NCBI GenBank assembly: GCA_026413255.1
Contig: JAOCZO010000004.1
Span: 1-64,000, forward strand
DNA: 64,000 nt
Direction of reading: 5' to 3'
Source of the DNA: Fereydounia khargensis
Lineage: Eukaryota; Basidiomycota; Ustilaginomycetes; Urocystidales; Fereydouniaceae
Position numbers and translations under genes: made by a program. A model generated the notes under the pieces. The model was not told the DNA's origin and ran no database searches. It was given only the letters and a program-made list of their open reading frames with translations. Below, in pieces: positions 1 through 9,946 of this stretch; position 1 is the first letter of the stretch; every line of letters begins with the position of its first letter.

Positions 1-75
1 GGCCGAGTGGTCAAGGCGTATCCCTGCTAAGGATATGCTCGAAAGAGCGCGTGAGTTCGAATCTCACAGGTGTCG
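1..75 (+). tRNA. tRNA-Ser(GCU), 5' end cut off by the window edge
   Basis: This reads AGC/AGU codons. The sequence from base 1 matches, base for base, the complete tRNA-Ser at 34132-34214 from its ninth nucleotide onward, so only the first eight bases (the 5' acceptor strand plus one base) lie outside the window. The anticodon loop CTGCTAA gives anticodon GCU, the long variable arm typical of tRNA-Ser is present (TGCTCGAAAGAGCG), and the T arm (B box) is GAGTTCGAATC. No intron is seen. The 3' acceptor strand AGGTGTC and discriminator G end at 75. A hairpin and T runs follow. Confidence 0.93.
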
Positions 76-1073
76 AAAATAAAGCACACTGAGTATTCGG
101 TGTAAGTCCACTTTTTACCCTTTTTTTTTTCTTCTCTAGCCCTCACCACCGTGTGGCTCTTTTTCCACCGCAATCTCGTGTTGCTGCCTTGCTAATTATG
201 TGTCGTACGTGTTCTCATCACAACCCTCCTCCTTGCGCCGGCCTCATGGCTAGCCAGCCTAGTCAGTCTGGTGGCTCGACGCCCTCTTCTTTCGCGTTCT
301 GCTACGGGGCCCTCCGTTGCTGCACGGCTTGGTTAAGCGGGCGTCGACTACCGGAGTGCGCGACTCAGCCTCGGCACGTCGCAAGAAACCAGAAAAAAAT
401 CCTGTCGGAAGAAGCGAAAGGCACAAACACTCTATCTGTGTGTCGTTTCTGCGCGAGTGCCCTGTCTAAAGGTTGGAGTGCATGCAGGGAGTTCGCAGCT
501 GATTTGCTCCCTCCCTCTCTCGCCTTCCCAACAGCTGCCTGCCCGCCTGGCGGGCGGGGAGCGCGAATGCAATGCAGCCAAATCTGTCTGCGAGAACATG
601 TGCAGGAAGCCTGCCTGGCTGAGTCGAGTCGGTAGGCGGGCCTGTCGAGTGCCGACAGTCGACAGTCAACCCGCTCGCTCGAGTGGCAAAAAGCTGAGCA
701 GCAGCAATCAGACCCTTTCCCTCACCCAACTCAACCCGACTCGTTCGTTCCCCTCTCCTCATCCCCGCTCTCCCTGTGGCTCGGAACGACTTCATTGTCA
801 CTCTTTTTCTTCTTACCAGCCCGAGGGCGAGAAGAGCTTGCTCAGTTCTCGTTCCGGTTCATTTTCCCAGCCACCTTCCCAGACCCTCGGTTCGTCTTCC
901 GGCGAAGGAATTGCGGGACTACCTTCTTCCGTTCATTTCAGCTCACCTCAGCCCCACCATCAAATTCTGCCGTCTGTCGAGCAAAACAGAGCTTCGCCTG
1001 AGCAGCGCTCCTCCCCTCGCTCTCCTTCATCTCCTCCTCCGCATTACCCATTATTCTCCTGGTAGTGCCGATC
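76..1073. other. Intergenic region and putative rad16 5' leader
   Basis: No gene is recognised in these 1.0 kb. Open frames of 160-202 codons lie here but show no known domain, overlap each other and have low-complexity Ser/Pro/Arg composition. The part from about 600 to 1073 is pyrimidine-rich and contains no ATG on the + strand until the rad16 start, which suggests a long transcribed leader. Confidence 0.5.
86..103 (+). other. Hairpin in the tRNA-Ser 3' trailer, copy 1
   Basis: A 7-bp stem (ACACTGA / TCGGTGT) closes a GTAT loop ten bases after the tRNA. One pair is U-G here and U-A in the second copy, so pairing is kept. T runs at 112-116 and 121-130 are likely RNA polymerase III terminators. 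Whether the hairpin matters for 3' processing is inference. Confidence 0.6.
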
Positions 1074-4000
1074 ATGCCTCCTAGAAGATCTTCACGCCAG
1101 TCTATTCGCATTCCCAAGAGGGAGCAAGAAAGCGATGTAGTTGATGTGGCACAGGACACTGCAGCTGTCGATTATGACAGGGTCGTCTCAGAAACTCCCT
1201 CGCCGAGTCGACCAAGATTCCTTGGTATGACGCGGACGAGCATATCGTCGGCTACCACCCCCGCCACCGGTCGCTCTTCCAAGGCCTCCTCGTCAGCCAA
1301 CTCGGGATCCATCACTCCCGCTACGTCAGTTCCCGATGACGAGGAAGACGACGACCTTGACTTGCTGCCACCCAAGCGTACAAAGTCCCGATCCGCCACT
1401 ACCAAGGCCGAAAGCGTAAGTACATTTGCTTCCTGTCGTATTTGTTCTCTTGGTTCCGTGACTGACGGGCAATGTCTTTCCCTTATTGTCGGATCAGAGG
1501 TACGAGATCGTAGTCGATATCCCGCCCTCACGTCGCTCATCAAGGCGCATTTCGCAGGTGGCCGATCGTGTCAAGGCTGAGCAACAGGAGCGCATGAAGG
1601 CCTCCCCTGTCTCGGGCAAGAGGAAGCAAGAGGTGATCGAAATCAGTGACACCGATGAAGAATATCCGCCTCCGGCCAAGACTCGCCGAGGAGACCCACG
1701 TTCTCGTCAGTCCGCCGCCAGCAGCGCGCGTGTCAAAGACGAGGAGCCAAACGAAACGGATGACGAGACCGAAGAAGAAGCCTGGGTTCCAGCATTCAAG
1801 GGCTCGAAGGGCAAAGCCCGCGCAGTCTCGCCTCCCGTTGTCGAGCCTCCTGTTAATGCAGAGACTACTGACAAGGATGAAGAAGACGACCTTTTAGAGG
1901 AAGTTGAAGATGACCTTGTTTCTAGACCTGCTCTTGCCAGGCCCAGCAACACTCGTAGACGAGGTCGAACGTCGACCGCCAAGATTGAAAATGGGAATGG
2001 CGACGATTTTGACGACGAGGATGACGATGATGACTTTATCCCTTCCTCATCGCGTGGCAAGAGACAGTCGCGTCCTTCTGCAAATAGTCGTCAATCTTGG
2101 ACGAAGAAGGAGGAGGAGGAGGATGTCATCAGCGAGTACTCGGACGCCAGTAGTTTGAGCGAACTACACAGCGAGAGCGAAAGTGGCTCAGACGAGCCGC
2201 TTGCTTCTTCCAGCCGTGGCCAGCGCGGCGTCTATCAGGAGGAGCAGCGATACGAGACGGCCAAGCAGCGTGCCCGTCGTTTGAAGAGCGAGGCCTGGGC
2301 TGCCAAGCGAAAGAAGAAGACCTTGACCCACTTTGAAAAAACCAAACTCGCCCTCGAGCAACATCATCCAGAGCTGAAAGGACTTTGGGAGAAGCTGAAG
2401 GACTCGGTTTCCGTCATCAAGCCGGAACAGATTGAGCAGCCGAAAGGCCTCACCATCAAGCTGCTTCCATTCCAACGCGAGGGCCTCGACTGGCTCACCA
2501 AGCAGGAGCGCGGCCAGTGGAAGGGAGGCATGCTCGCCGACGAAATGGGCATGGGCAAGACGATCCAGATGATCAGTCTCATGCTGTCGGACCGGAAAAA
2601 GCCCTGCCTGGTAGTGGCTCCCACGGTCGCCATCATCCAGTGGCGCAACGAGATTGAGCAATACACCGACCCCAAGCTCAAGGTTGTTTTGTGGCACGGA
2701 GCCAACCGCACATCTGATATCAAGCTGCTCAAGAGCGCAGATGTCGTGCTCACCAGTTACGCAGTGCTAGAGAGCAGCTACCGAAAACAGGAAGCCGGCT
2801 TCCGCCGTAAAGGCGAGATTATCAAAGAAGATTCAGCCCTGCATGCCATCCACTGGCGACGCATTATTCTCGACGAGGCGCACAATATCAAGGAGAGGAC
2901 CACTAATACGGCCAAGGGCTCTTTCGCGCTGAAGGGCGACTTTAGATGGTGCCTCAGTGGCACGCCGCTCCAGAACCGAGTGGGTGAGCTCTATTCGATG
3001 ATTCGCTTCCTGGGCGGAGACCCATACGCATTCTATTACTGCAAGAAATGTACTTGCAAGTCGTTGCACTGGTCCTTTTCGAATCACCGAAATTGCGACA
3101 GCTGCGGGCACACGCCGATGCACCATACCTGCTTCTGGAACAATGAGATCTTGAAGCCAATTCAACGCCACGGTGTGGAAGAAGGCTACGGTCGCGAAGC
3201 ATTTGCACGGCTACGCTTGCTTCTGGAGCGCATGATGCTGCGCAGGACCAAGCTAGAACGCGCGGACGACATGGGCCTTCCACCTCGCACGATTGAAGTG
3301 CGCCGCGACATGTTCAACGAAGAGGAAGAGGACTTGTACAGGTCACTGTACACGGACACGACCCGCAAGTTCTCGACGTACCTTGACCACGGAACGGTTC
3401 TCAACAACTACAGCAACATCTTTACCCTGCTGACACGCATGCGACAGTTGGCGAACCATCCCGATCTGGTGCTTCGCTCAAAGACGGGGCTTGCCAACAA
3501 GCTTCTCGGCGACGATCAGGGCGAGATACACGTGTGCCGTATCTGCTTGGAAGAGGCAGAAGATGCAATCATGTCGCGATGTCGACACATTTTTTGTCGC
3601 GAGTGCGTACGGCAGTATCTGGATGCCGAAGTGGCTGTCGGTGGCGACGGACCCGACTGCCCCTACTGCCACGCTACGTTGTCGATCGACCTTGAGGCCG
3701 AGGCACTCGAGCCACCTGCACACCGGGCGGCACATGATCAAGGTCGACAGGGAATCTTGTCGCGACTGGACATGAACAAGTGGAGGTCAAGCACCAAGAT
3801 CGAGGCGCTGGTCGAGGAGCTTACGCAGCTGCGCTCGGACGACAAGACGATCAAGTCGCTCGTCTTTTCGCAGTTTGTCAACTTTTTGGACCTGATCGCT
3901 TTCCGCCTGCAGCGAGCGGGATTCCAGATCTGCCGACTGGAGGGCAATATGTCACCCGAGGCAAGGAACAGGACGATCAAGCACTTTATGGAGAACCCGA

Positions 4001-4311
4001 ACGTGACGGTGTTCCTTGTCTCGCTCAAGGCGGGTGGTGTGGCACTCAACCTGACAGAGGCTTCACGAGTCTACCTGATGGACCCTTGGTGGAACCCCTC
4101 GGTAGAGGTACAGGCGATGGACCGCATCCATCGACTTGGGCAGCACCGACCGATTGTGGTCAAGCGAATGGTGATTGAGAACAGCATCGAGAGCCGTATC
4201 ATTGAGCTGCAAAACAAGAAGAGCGCGATGATTGAGGCGGCGATTGGCAAGGACGAGGCGGCCATGGGCCGACTGAGCGTTGCTGACCTCCGCTTTTTGT
4301 TTACGCTTTGA
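1074..4311 (+). CDS. RAD16: Rad16-type DNA repair ATPase with RING finger
   Basis: SNF2-family ATPase of global-genome nucleotide excision repair; in yeast Rad16 works with Rad7 on non-transcribed DNA and in a cullin-type ubiquitin ligase. Two exons, 1074-1415 and 1498-4311, join in phase 0 across an 82-nt GTAAGT...CAG intron and give 1051 residues. The first ~400 residues are acidic, Ser-rich and probably disordered. Walker A (DEMGMGKT) lies near residue 461, the DEAH box near 573, a Cys-rich insert (CKKC ... CDSC) near 635, a C3HC4 RING (CRIC ... CPYC) at about 794-838, and helicase C with the QAMDRIHRLGQ motif near 986. The C-terminal region closely follows yeast Rad16, ending in an RLSVADLRFLF-type tail. 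The acidic N-terminus makes it longer than the 790-residue yeast protein. The ATG at 1074 (MPPRRSSRQ) is the first in frame. Confidence 0.96.
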
Positions 4312-5402
4312 TTCAATGCTGTCGGCGTCTCTTTCCTCTTGAGCAGTGGTGGGGGCATAGTAGTGTTGTAATGGTAATTGTTCCCAGTATGCTAGTCACA
4401 AGCTCACCACGCAGCAAGTTGGGTGGCTTGTGTCGATGGAAGGGTCGCGGGTGGTTGCGCGGCTGTACGGCTGCACGGTACGTTACGTTTCGGCGTGTGA
4501 GCGCAGACGGTCAGAGAAAGCAAGACAAGAAGGCAGGCGTTGCTCGGCCATCTCCGAGACGCATGCTTAGCGGAAATGCAGCTTTCTTTTTCTGTTTTAT
4601 TTTTCTCGTGTCGAGTCGAGTGCGGGGAGGTTCTCTGTCAAATAAATGAGGGCCCCGACTGAGGAAGACAGAATGGGTCGAAGGAGACGACTTGTTATGA
4701 TCTTTCAACTACGAATGAAAGAAGGAAAATTTAAGCTTGATCCATGGGGGCAAGTTTCGTCCCCTTCCTCTCTAAGAGCACCATGAAAGGTTTCCTCCGA
4801 TAAGAGCTTAGGAGCTTGCCTGGAGGATGAGAGCGTGTGTGATATCGCAGCGCGACGGTTGGCTGCTGAGGTGCCGCTTCTTGGGCTGCCTGCGAGTCGG
4901 AAAGGCACTTTTCCCGGCCTTTTTTTCCAAAATTGACGCGCATGGGGGCCAAGGAGGGTTCCTTCACTCGAGGTTAGGCGTCAGTGCGCTTCGGATATCA
5001 GCGAGCCGTGGGGAAAGTGCCTCTCTCGCTCACTCGCTGGCTGGGCTGGGCTGGGCTGGGCGAGGCCGTGGCGTGGCGGGTGACAGCTCCTCCTTTCCCC
5101 CTCTTTCTTCTTTCCTTTAACAGTCGTGTGCTCGCTCTTCCTTTTGTTCGGCCAAGGAGGTCTGCACTCTGGCATCTCTCCACCATCATCCCTTTTCCCT
5201 CTCCTTGTCTCTGTCCACGACCACCCATCTTACGCCACCAGCTGAGCAGTCAGGGTCCGGACCCTGAATACAGGCTCACTCGCTATATTTATCTCCATCT
5301 GTCTCATCAATTTGTCGCTTCCTACGACGCAACATACGATACGCTTGCATCTGGGTGGCGTCATAGAGTCCTTGCCACCCACCCCACTTTGGCTCCGTCA
5401 AC
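4312..5402. other. Intergenic region between rad16 and XDH
   Basis: No gene is recognised. It should hold the rad16 3' end and the XDH promoter. A (GCTGG) tandem repeat lies at about 5036-5062. No ATG occurs on + between 4945 and the XDH start at 5403, a stretch of about 458 nt that is C/T-rich and probably transcribed as leader. Confidence 0.5.
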
Positions 5403-8400
5403 ATGCCCGTCCCTACACCTTCCACATCCCATGGCTTCTCCACCCACGAGGTCAACGGGTTCTCGGTCCCTGCCGAGTTCGACAAGTCTTCCAAGCTTGT
5501 CTTCACTCTAAATCGGGTCAAGTTTCAGCTTTCCGCAGACAAGGGCGACGATCTTGACCAGACCCTCCTCGAGTTTGTTCGTAGCAAGGGCTTCACGGGC
5601 ACCAAGCTCGGATGTGGCGAGGGCGGCTGCGGTGCCTGCACCGTCGTTGTTGGTAAGCGAGAGCAGCGCCCTTCCCCCAGCCAGGATGGAAAGCGCTCCG
5701 CGCCGTTCCGATACAAGTCGGTCAATGCGTGTCTCCTTCCTCTTGTAGCCGTCCACGGCTGCCATGTTCTCACCGTCGAAGGCATCGGCACATCAGAGAA
5801 CCCACACCCGGTCCAGGAGCGCATCGGCAAGATGTTTGGTTCGCAGTGCGGCTTCTGCACCCCCGGTATCGTCATGTCGCTCTACGCCACCATTCGAAAT
5901 GGCTACGGCACTCTTACCGAGGAGGACATTGAACACTCGCTCGACGGTTGCCTCTGCCGTTGCACAGGCTACCGCCCCATCCTTGATGCCGCCAAGACAT
6001 TTGCCACCGTAAAGTCCAAGCGAGGAGCATCAGCCAGCTCCTCTTCCGAAACCAGCAGCGATACCGATACCCCCATCACACCACCAGAACAGGCGCAGAT
6101 CGACCCAACGCTCGTCGATGAGGCCACCAAGCAAGGCTGCCCCAAGGGCGCAGACTGCTGCATGGTCAAGGGCGACGGCAAGGGAGGCTGTGGTGGTGGT
6201 GCTGCTGCTTCTGCTGCCGCTGGAATCCAAACTAGCGCAGACGCCATCCTCAAGGGCTTTGATCCCACTCTCTTCAAGACCTACGAGCCGGGTACCGAGC
6301 CTATTTTCCCTCCTTATCTCGCCAAGGGCTCGTTCGACGACCAGGATCTCGTCTTTGTCGAAGACCTTCCCGCGCCTAACGAGGACGAATTTGAGGGTGA
6401 GGAGCTTGAGGCCAGGCAGAAGCAGCACGCCGAGACCGTGCGTCAGGTCTGGCTGCGACCTGGCTCGCTCGAGTCGCTCGTCAAATGCATGAAGATGTAT
6501 GCCGCCGAGGGCGCCAAGATCCGCAGCGGAAACACTGAGACGGGTATCGAGGTCAAGTTCAAGTACATCAAGTACAGCGTGTCCATCTTTGTCTCGGACC
6601 ACATCCGCGAGCTGGCGTTTTACCACTCAAGCCCAGATGGTATCACCATTGGCGCCAATCTGCCCCTCACCGAGCTGATCATTAACCTCCGAGACGATAA
6701 GCTCGACGGTGACTACGCTCACCAGGTTCGCGAGTCGATCCTGAACAACCTGCGCTACTTTGCCAGCAACCAGATTCGCAACGTCGCCACTCTGGCCGGC
6801 AACATTGCCACCGCCTCCCCAATCTCGGACCTCAACCCTGTCTGGGTTGCCACCGGTGCCGAGCTCTACTACATCGATCCGGCCGCTGCGACCGCCGAGG
6901 AAAAGTCTGTCAACATGCGTAGCTTCTTCCTCGGCTACCGCAAGACTGCGCTCCCTGCCGGTGCTATATTGACCAAGCTGTTTGTTCCCTGGAAGGATGC
7001 CGACGAAACCGCCTCCTTTGTCCACTCGTACAAGCAGTCCAAGCGCAAGGATGACGACATTGCCATTGTCACGTCCTGTTTGCGCATTACGCTCGACAAG
7101 GCTTCAAATGCGATCAGAGATGCCACCCTGGCCTACGGCGGTATGGGCCCGACCACGATGCAGAGCAAGCAGACCGAGTCTGTGCTCGCTGGCGCCAGCC
7201 TGCTCGACCCAAACACCTTGGAAAGGGCACTCGACACGCTGTCCACTGCAGACTTTGACCTTCCCTACGGCGTGCCAGGTGGCATGCCCGTTTTCCGAAA
7301 GAGTCTGGCGCTCGGTTTCCTCGTCCGATTCTGGAGCTGGATCTCGACAAAGCTCGGTGTGCAGCTCGAGCAAGAGGGCCTGCCGAACCTTGCCGAGATT
7401 GCTGAGAGCACCGTGGACCGCCCTGTGACTAGTGGTCATCAGGACTTTGAGGATGTCGCAGTCAAGCAGCCGTCTGGCAGCTCTGTGCCGCACCTGTCTG
7501 CCATGAAGCAGGTCACGGGTGAGGCAGTCTACATTGACGACATGCCTCCAGTGGCCAACGAGCTGCATGGTGCACTCGTGCTCTCGCAAAAGGCACACGC
7601 CATCCTGCGCAAGGTGGACGCCACCGCTGCACTGCGCATCCCCGGCGTGGTCGACTTTATCACCTACAAGGACATTCCGCAGGGCGGCTCGAACGTGTGG
7701 AACCCGCCTGCGATGGACGAGACCTTCTTCGCAGAGGACAAGGTGTACTCTGTGGGCCAGATTATTGGCGTCGTTGTGGCTGAGAGCAAGAAGCTGGCGC
7801 AGGAGGCGGCGCGCAAGGTCGTCGTTGAGTACGAGGAGCTGGAGCACATCCTGACGATTGACCAGGCGATTGCCAAACAGAGCTTCTTCAAGCCGCGCCC
7901 GGTGATCCGACGCGGATGCGACAGCGACCAGTCGTGGGAGCGCCACGACCATGTGCTTGAGGGCGAGACGCGCATGGGCGGACAGGAGCACTTCTACCTC
8001 GAGACGAACGCGTGTCTCATCGTGCCCGGCAAGGAAGACTCGGAGATTGAGGTGTTCAGCTCGACCCAGAACCCGAGCGAGACGCAGGTGTTCTGCGCTG
8101 CGATCCTGGGTATCCCGAACAACCGCGTGGTGACCCGCACCAAGCGACTCGGCGGTGGGTTCGGTGGCAAGGAGACGCGTACGATCGCCCTCGCTGCGCC
8201 TATGACGCTCGCGGCGCGCAAGGTCGGACGGCCCGTGCGATGCATGCTGGACCGCGACGAGGACATGCTCATTTCGGGCCAGCGACACCCGTTCTACTCG
8301 CGCTGGAAGGTGGGCTTCTCCTCCACAGGCAAGCTGGAGCGTCTCGAAGCGAGCGTGTACAACAACGGCGGCTGGTCGCAGGACCTGTCGCAGGCGGTAC

Positions 8401-9818
8401 TCGAGCGCGCCATGTTCCACATTGACAACTGCTACAACATTGCGGACCTCAAGGTGTCGGGCTTTATCTGCAAGACCAATACGATGTCCAACACTGCGTT
8501 CCGCGGCTTTGGTGGGCCGCAGGGCATGTTTATCTGCGAGGACATGGTGACCAAGGTGGCTGCGGTGCTCGCACAGACGCCGGAGAGCGTGCGCGAGCTC
8601 AACATGTACCAGGAGGGCGAGGAGACGCACTTTAACCAGGCGCTGGTGGACTGGAACGTGCCCGCGCTCTGGCGGCAGCTCAAGTCGTCCGGCGAGTACG
8701 AGCGCCGCCGGGGCGCGGTGGACGCGTTCAACGCTGCGCACCGGTACAAGAAGCGTGGGCTTGCGATGGTGCCTACCAAGTTTGGGATTTCGTTTACGGC
8801 CATCTTTTTGAACCAGGCGAGCGCGCTGGTGCATGTGTACCACCACGACGGGAGTGTGTTGTTTTCGCACGGCGGCACGGAGATGGGGCAGGGGCTACAT
8901 ACGAAGATGGCGCAGGTGGTGGCTACGGAGCTTGGGGTGCCGCTGGGAATGGTGCATCTGATGGAGACGAATACGACACATGCGGCCAACACGTCTGCGA
9001 CGGCGGCGTCGGCCTCGTCTGACCTGAACGGCATGGCGCTCAAGCACGCGTGCGAGCAGCTCAATGAGCGTCTTGCGCCCTTCCGCGCCGAGGCGGCGGC
9101 CGCGGGCATCTCGGAGCCGGGCGCGGCGTTCGCGCACGCCGCGCACGCGGCCTACTTTGCGCGTGCGTCCCTGTCGGCGGTGGGGCACTACCGGACGCCG
9201 GAGATCGGGTACTCGTGGGCCACGAACAGGGGCAAGCCGTTCTTCTACTTTACGCAGGGGGCCGCGCTGTCCGAGGTCGAGGTGGACACGCTGACGGGCG
9301 ACCACCGCATCGTGCGCGCCGACGTGCACATGGACATCGGGCGCTCGATCAACCCGTCCATCGATGTCGGGCAGATCGAGGGCGCCTTCACGCAAGGCTT
9401 TGGCCTCACCACGATCGAGGAGACCCTCTTCCTCCAGTCGGGACAGCTCGCCACCCGCGGCCCGGGCAACTACAAGATCCCCGCGTTCCTAGACACCCCG
9501 ACCGACATGCGCGTCTCGTTCCTCAAGGGCCCCGAGCGCAAACTCGACGCGCTCAGGACCATCCAGTCCTCCAAGGGCGTAGGCGAGCCCCCGCTCTTCC
9601 TCGGCGCCAGCGTCTTCTTCGCCCTCAAGGACGCCATCGCCTCCGTCCGCGCCCAGAACGGCCACTCACACGCACACGCGTACGGCCACCACCTCGTCTC
9701 CCCCGCCACGCCCGAACGCATCCGCACCGCCTGCGACGACGCCATCCTCCGCCGCGCACAGGTAGGCACACAACCAAAGTCGGCAGACGAAAAGAGCTTC
9801 TTCGTCGCCATCTCCTAA
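5403..9818 (+). CDS. XDH: Xanthine dehydrogenase (molybdenum hydroxylase)
   Basis: Oxidises hypoxanthine and xanthine to urate with NAD+, letting the fungus use purines as nitrogen source; cytosolic homodimer with Mo-cofactor, two 2Fe-2S clusters and FAD. It is intronless, 1471 residues. In order: plant-type 2Fe-2S ligands (GCGEGGCGAC) near residue 72, second cluster (CGFCTPG near 149, CRCTGYRP near 185), a Gly/Ala/Ser-rich linker about 210-290, FAD domain (NIATASPISDLNP near 468), then the Mo-pterin domain. The residues that mark true xanthine dehydrogenases in the mammalian enzyme are present: Glu in GGQEHFYLE, Arg in NTAFRGFGG, Phe in TKFGISF and the catalytic Glu in GVGEPPLF. These argue against an aldehyde oxidase. 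The last ~800 nt are visibly more GC-rich than the first half. The stop lies 128 bp from the convergent atg11 stop. Confidence 0.97.
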   Translation: MPVPTPSTSHGFSTHEVNGFSVPAEFDKSSKLVFTLNRVKFQLSADKGDDLDQTLLEFVRSKGFTGTKLGCGEGGCGACTVVVGKREQRPSPSQDGKRSAPFRYKSVNACLLPLVAVHGCHVLTVEGIGTSENPHPVQERIGKMFGSQCGFCTPGIVMSLYATIRNGYGTLTEEDIEHSLDGCLCRCTGYRPILDAAKTFATVKSKRGASASSSSETSSDTDTPITPPEQAQIDPTLVDEATKQGCPKGADCCMVKGDGKGGCGGGAAASAAAGIQTSADAILKGFDPTLFKTYEPGTEPIFPPYLAKGSFDDQDLVFVEDLPAPNEDEFEGEELEARQKQHAETVRQVWLRPGSLESLVKCMKMYAAEGAKIRSGNTETGIEVKFKYIKYSVSIFVSDHIRELAFYHSSPDGITIGANLPLTELIINLRDDKLDGDYAHQVRESILNNLRYFASNQIRNVATLAGNIATASPISDLNPVWVATGAELYYIDPAAATAEEKSVNMRSFFLGYRKTALPAGAILTKLFVPWKDADETASFVHSYKQSKRKDDDIAIVTSCLRITLDKASNAIRDATLAYGGMGPTTMQSKQTESVLAGASLLDPNTLERALDTLSTADFDLPYGVPGGMPVFRKSLALGFLVRFWSWISTKLGVQLEQEGLPNLAEIAESTVDRPVTSGHQDFEDVAVKQPSGSSVPHLSAMKQVTGEAVYIDDMPPVANELHGALVLSQKAHAILRKVDATAALRIPGVVDFITYKDIPQGGSNVWNPPAMDETFFAEDKVYSVGQIIGVVVAESKKLAQEAARKVVVEYEELEHILTIDQAIAKQSFFKPRPVIRRGCDSDQSWERHDHVLEGETRMGGQEHFYLETNACLIVPGKEDSEIEVFSSTQNPSETQVFCAAILGIPNNRVVTRTKRLGGGFGGKETRTIALAAPMTLAARKVGRPVRCMLDRDEDMLISGQRHPFYSRWKVGFSSTGKLERLEASVYNNGGWSQDLSQAVLERAMFHIDNCYNIADLKVSGFICKTNTMSNTAFRGFGGPQGMFICEDMVTKVAAVLAQTPESVRELNMYQEGEETHFNQALVDWNVPALWRQLKSSGEYERRRGAVDAFNAAHRYKKRGLAMVPTKFGISFTAIFLNQASALVHVYHHDGSVLFSHGGTEMGQGLHTKMAQVVATELGVPLGMVHLMETNTTHAANTSATAASASSDLNGMALKHACEQLNERLAPFRAEAAAAGISEPGAAFAHAAHAAYFARASLSAVGHYRTPEIGYSWATNRGKPFFYFTQGAALSEVEVDTLTGDHRIVRADVHMDIGRSINPSIDVGQIEGAFTQGFGLTTIEETLFLQSGQLATRGPGNYKIPAFLDTPTDMRVSFLKGPERKLDALRTIQSSKGVGEPPLFLGASVFFALKDAIASVRAQNGHSHAHAYGHHLVSPATPERIRTACDDAILRRAQVGTQPKSADEKSFFVAIS

Positions 9819-9946
9819 CCAACCCCCAATCCCCAATCCGCCCACCCTGTACATGTCACCAGTATTCTGCTCTTGTCTCAAAACCAATCGTGTTCGTTCA
9901 TGGAATAAGTAATACACAGTGTGAGATTCAGGGAAAGGGAAGCAGC

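Noticed and set aside
153-1065. Overlapping open frames of 160 and 202 codons upstream of rad16
   Set aside because: No domain, low-complexity Ser/Pro/Arg composition, mutual overlap, and the second begins within the probable rad16 leader.
7104-8870. 588-codon open frame antisense to XDH
   Set aside because: A shadow of strongly biased GC-rich codons on the other strand; His/Arg/Leu/Val-rich with no recognisable domain.
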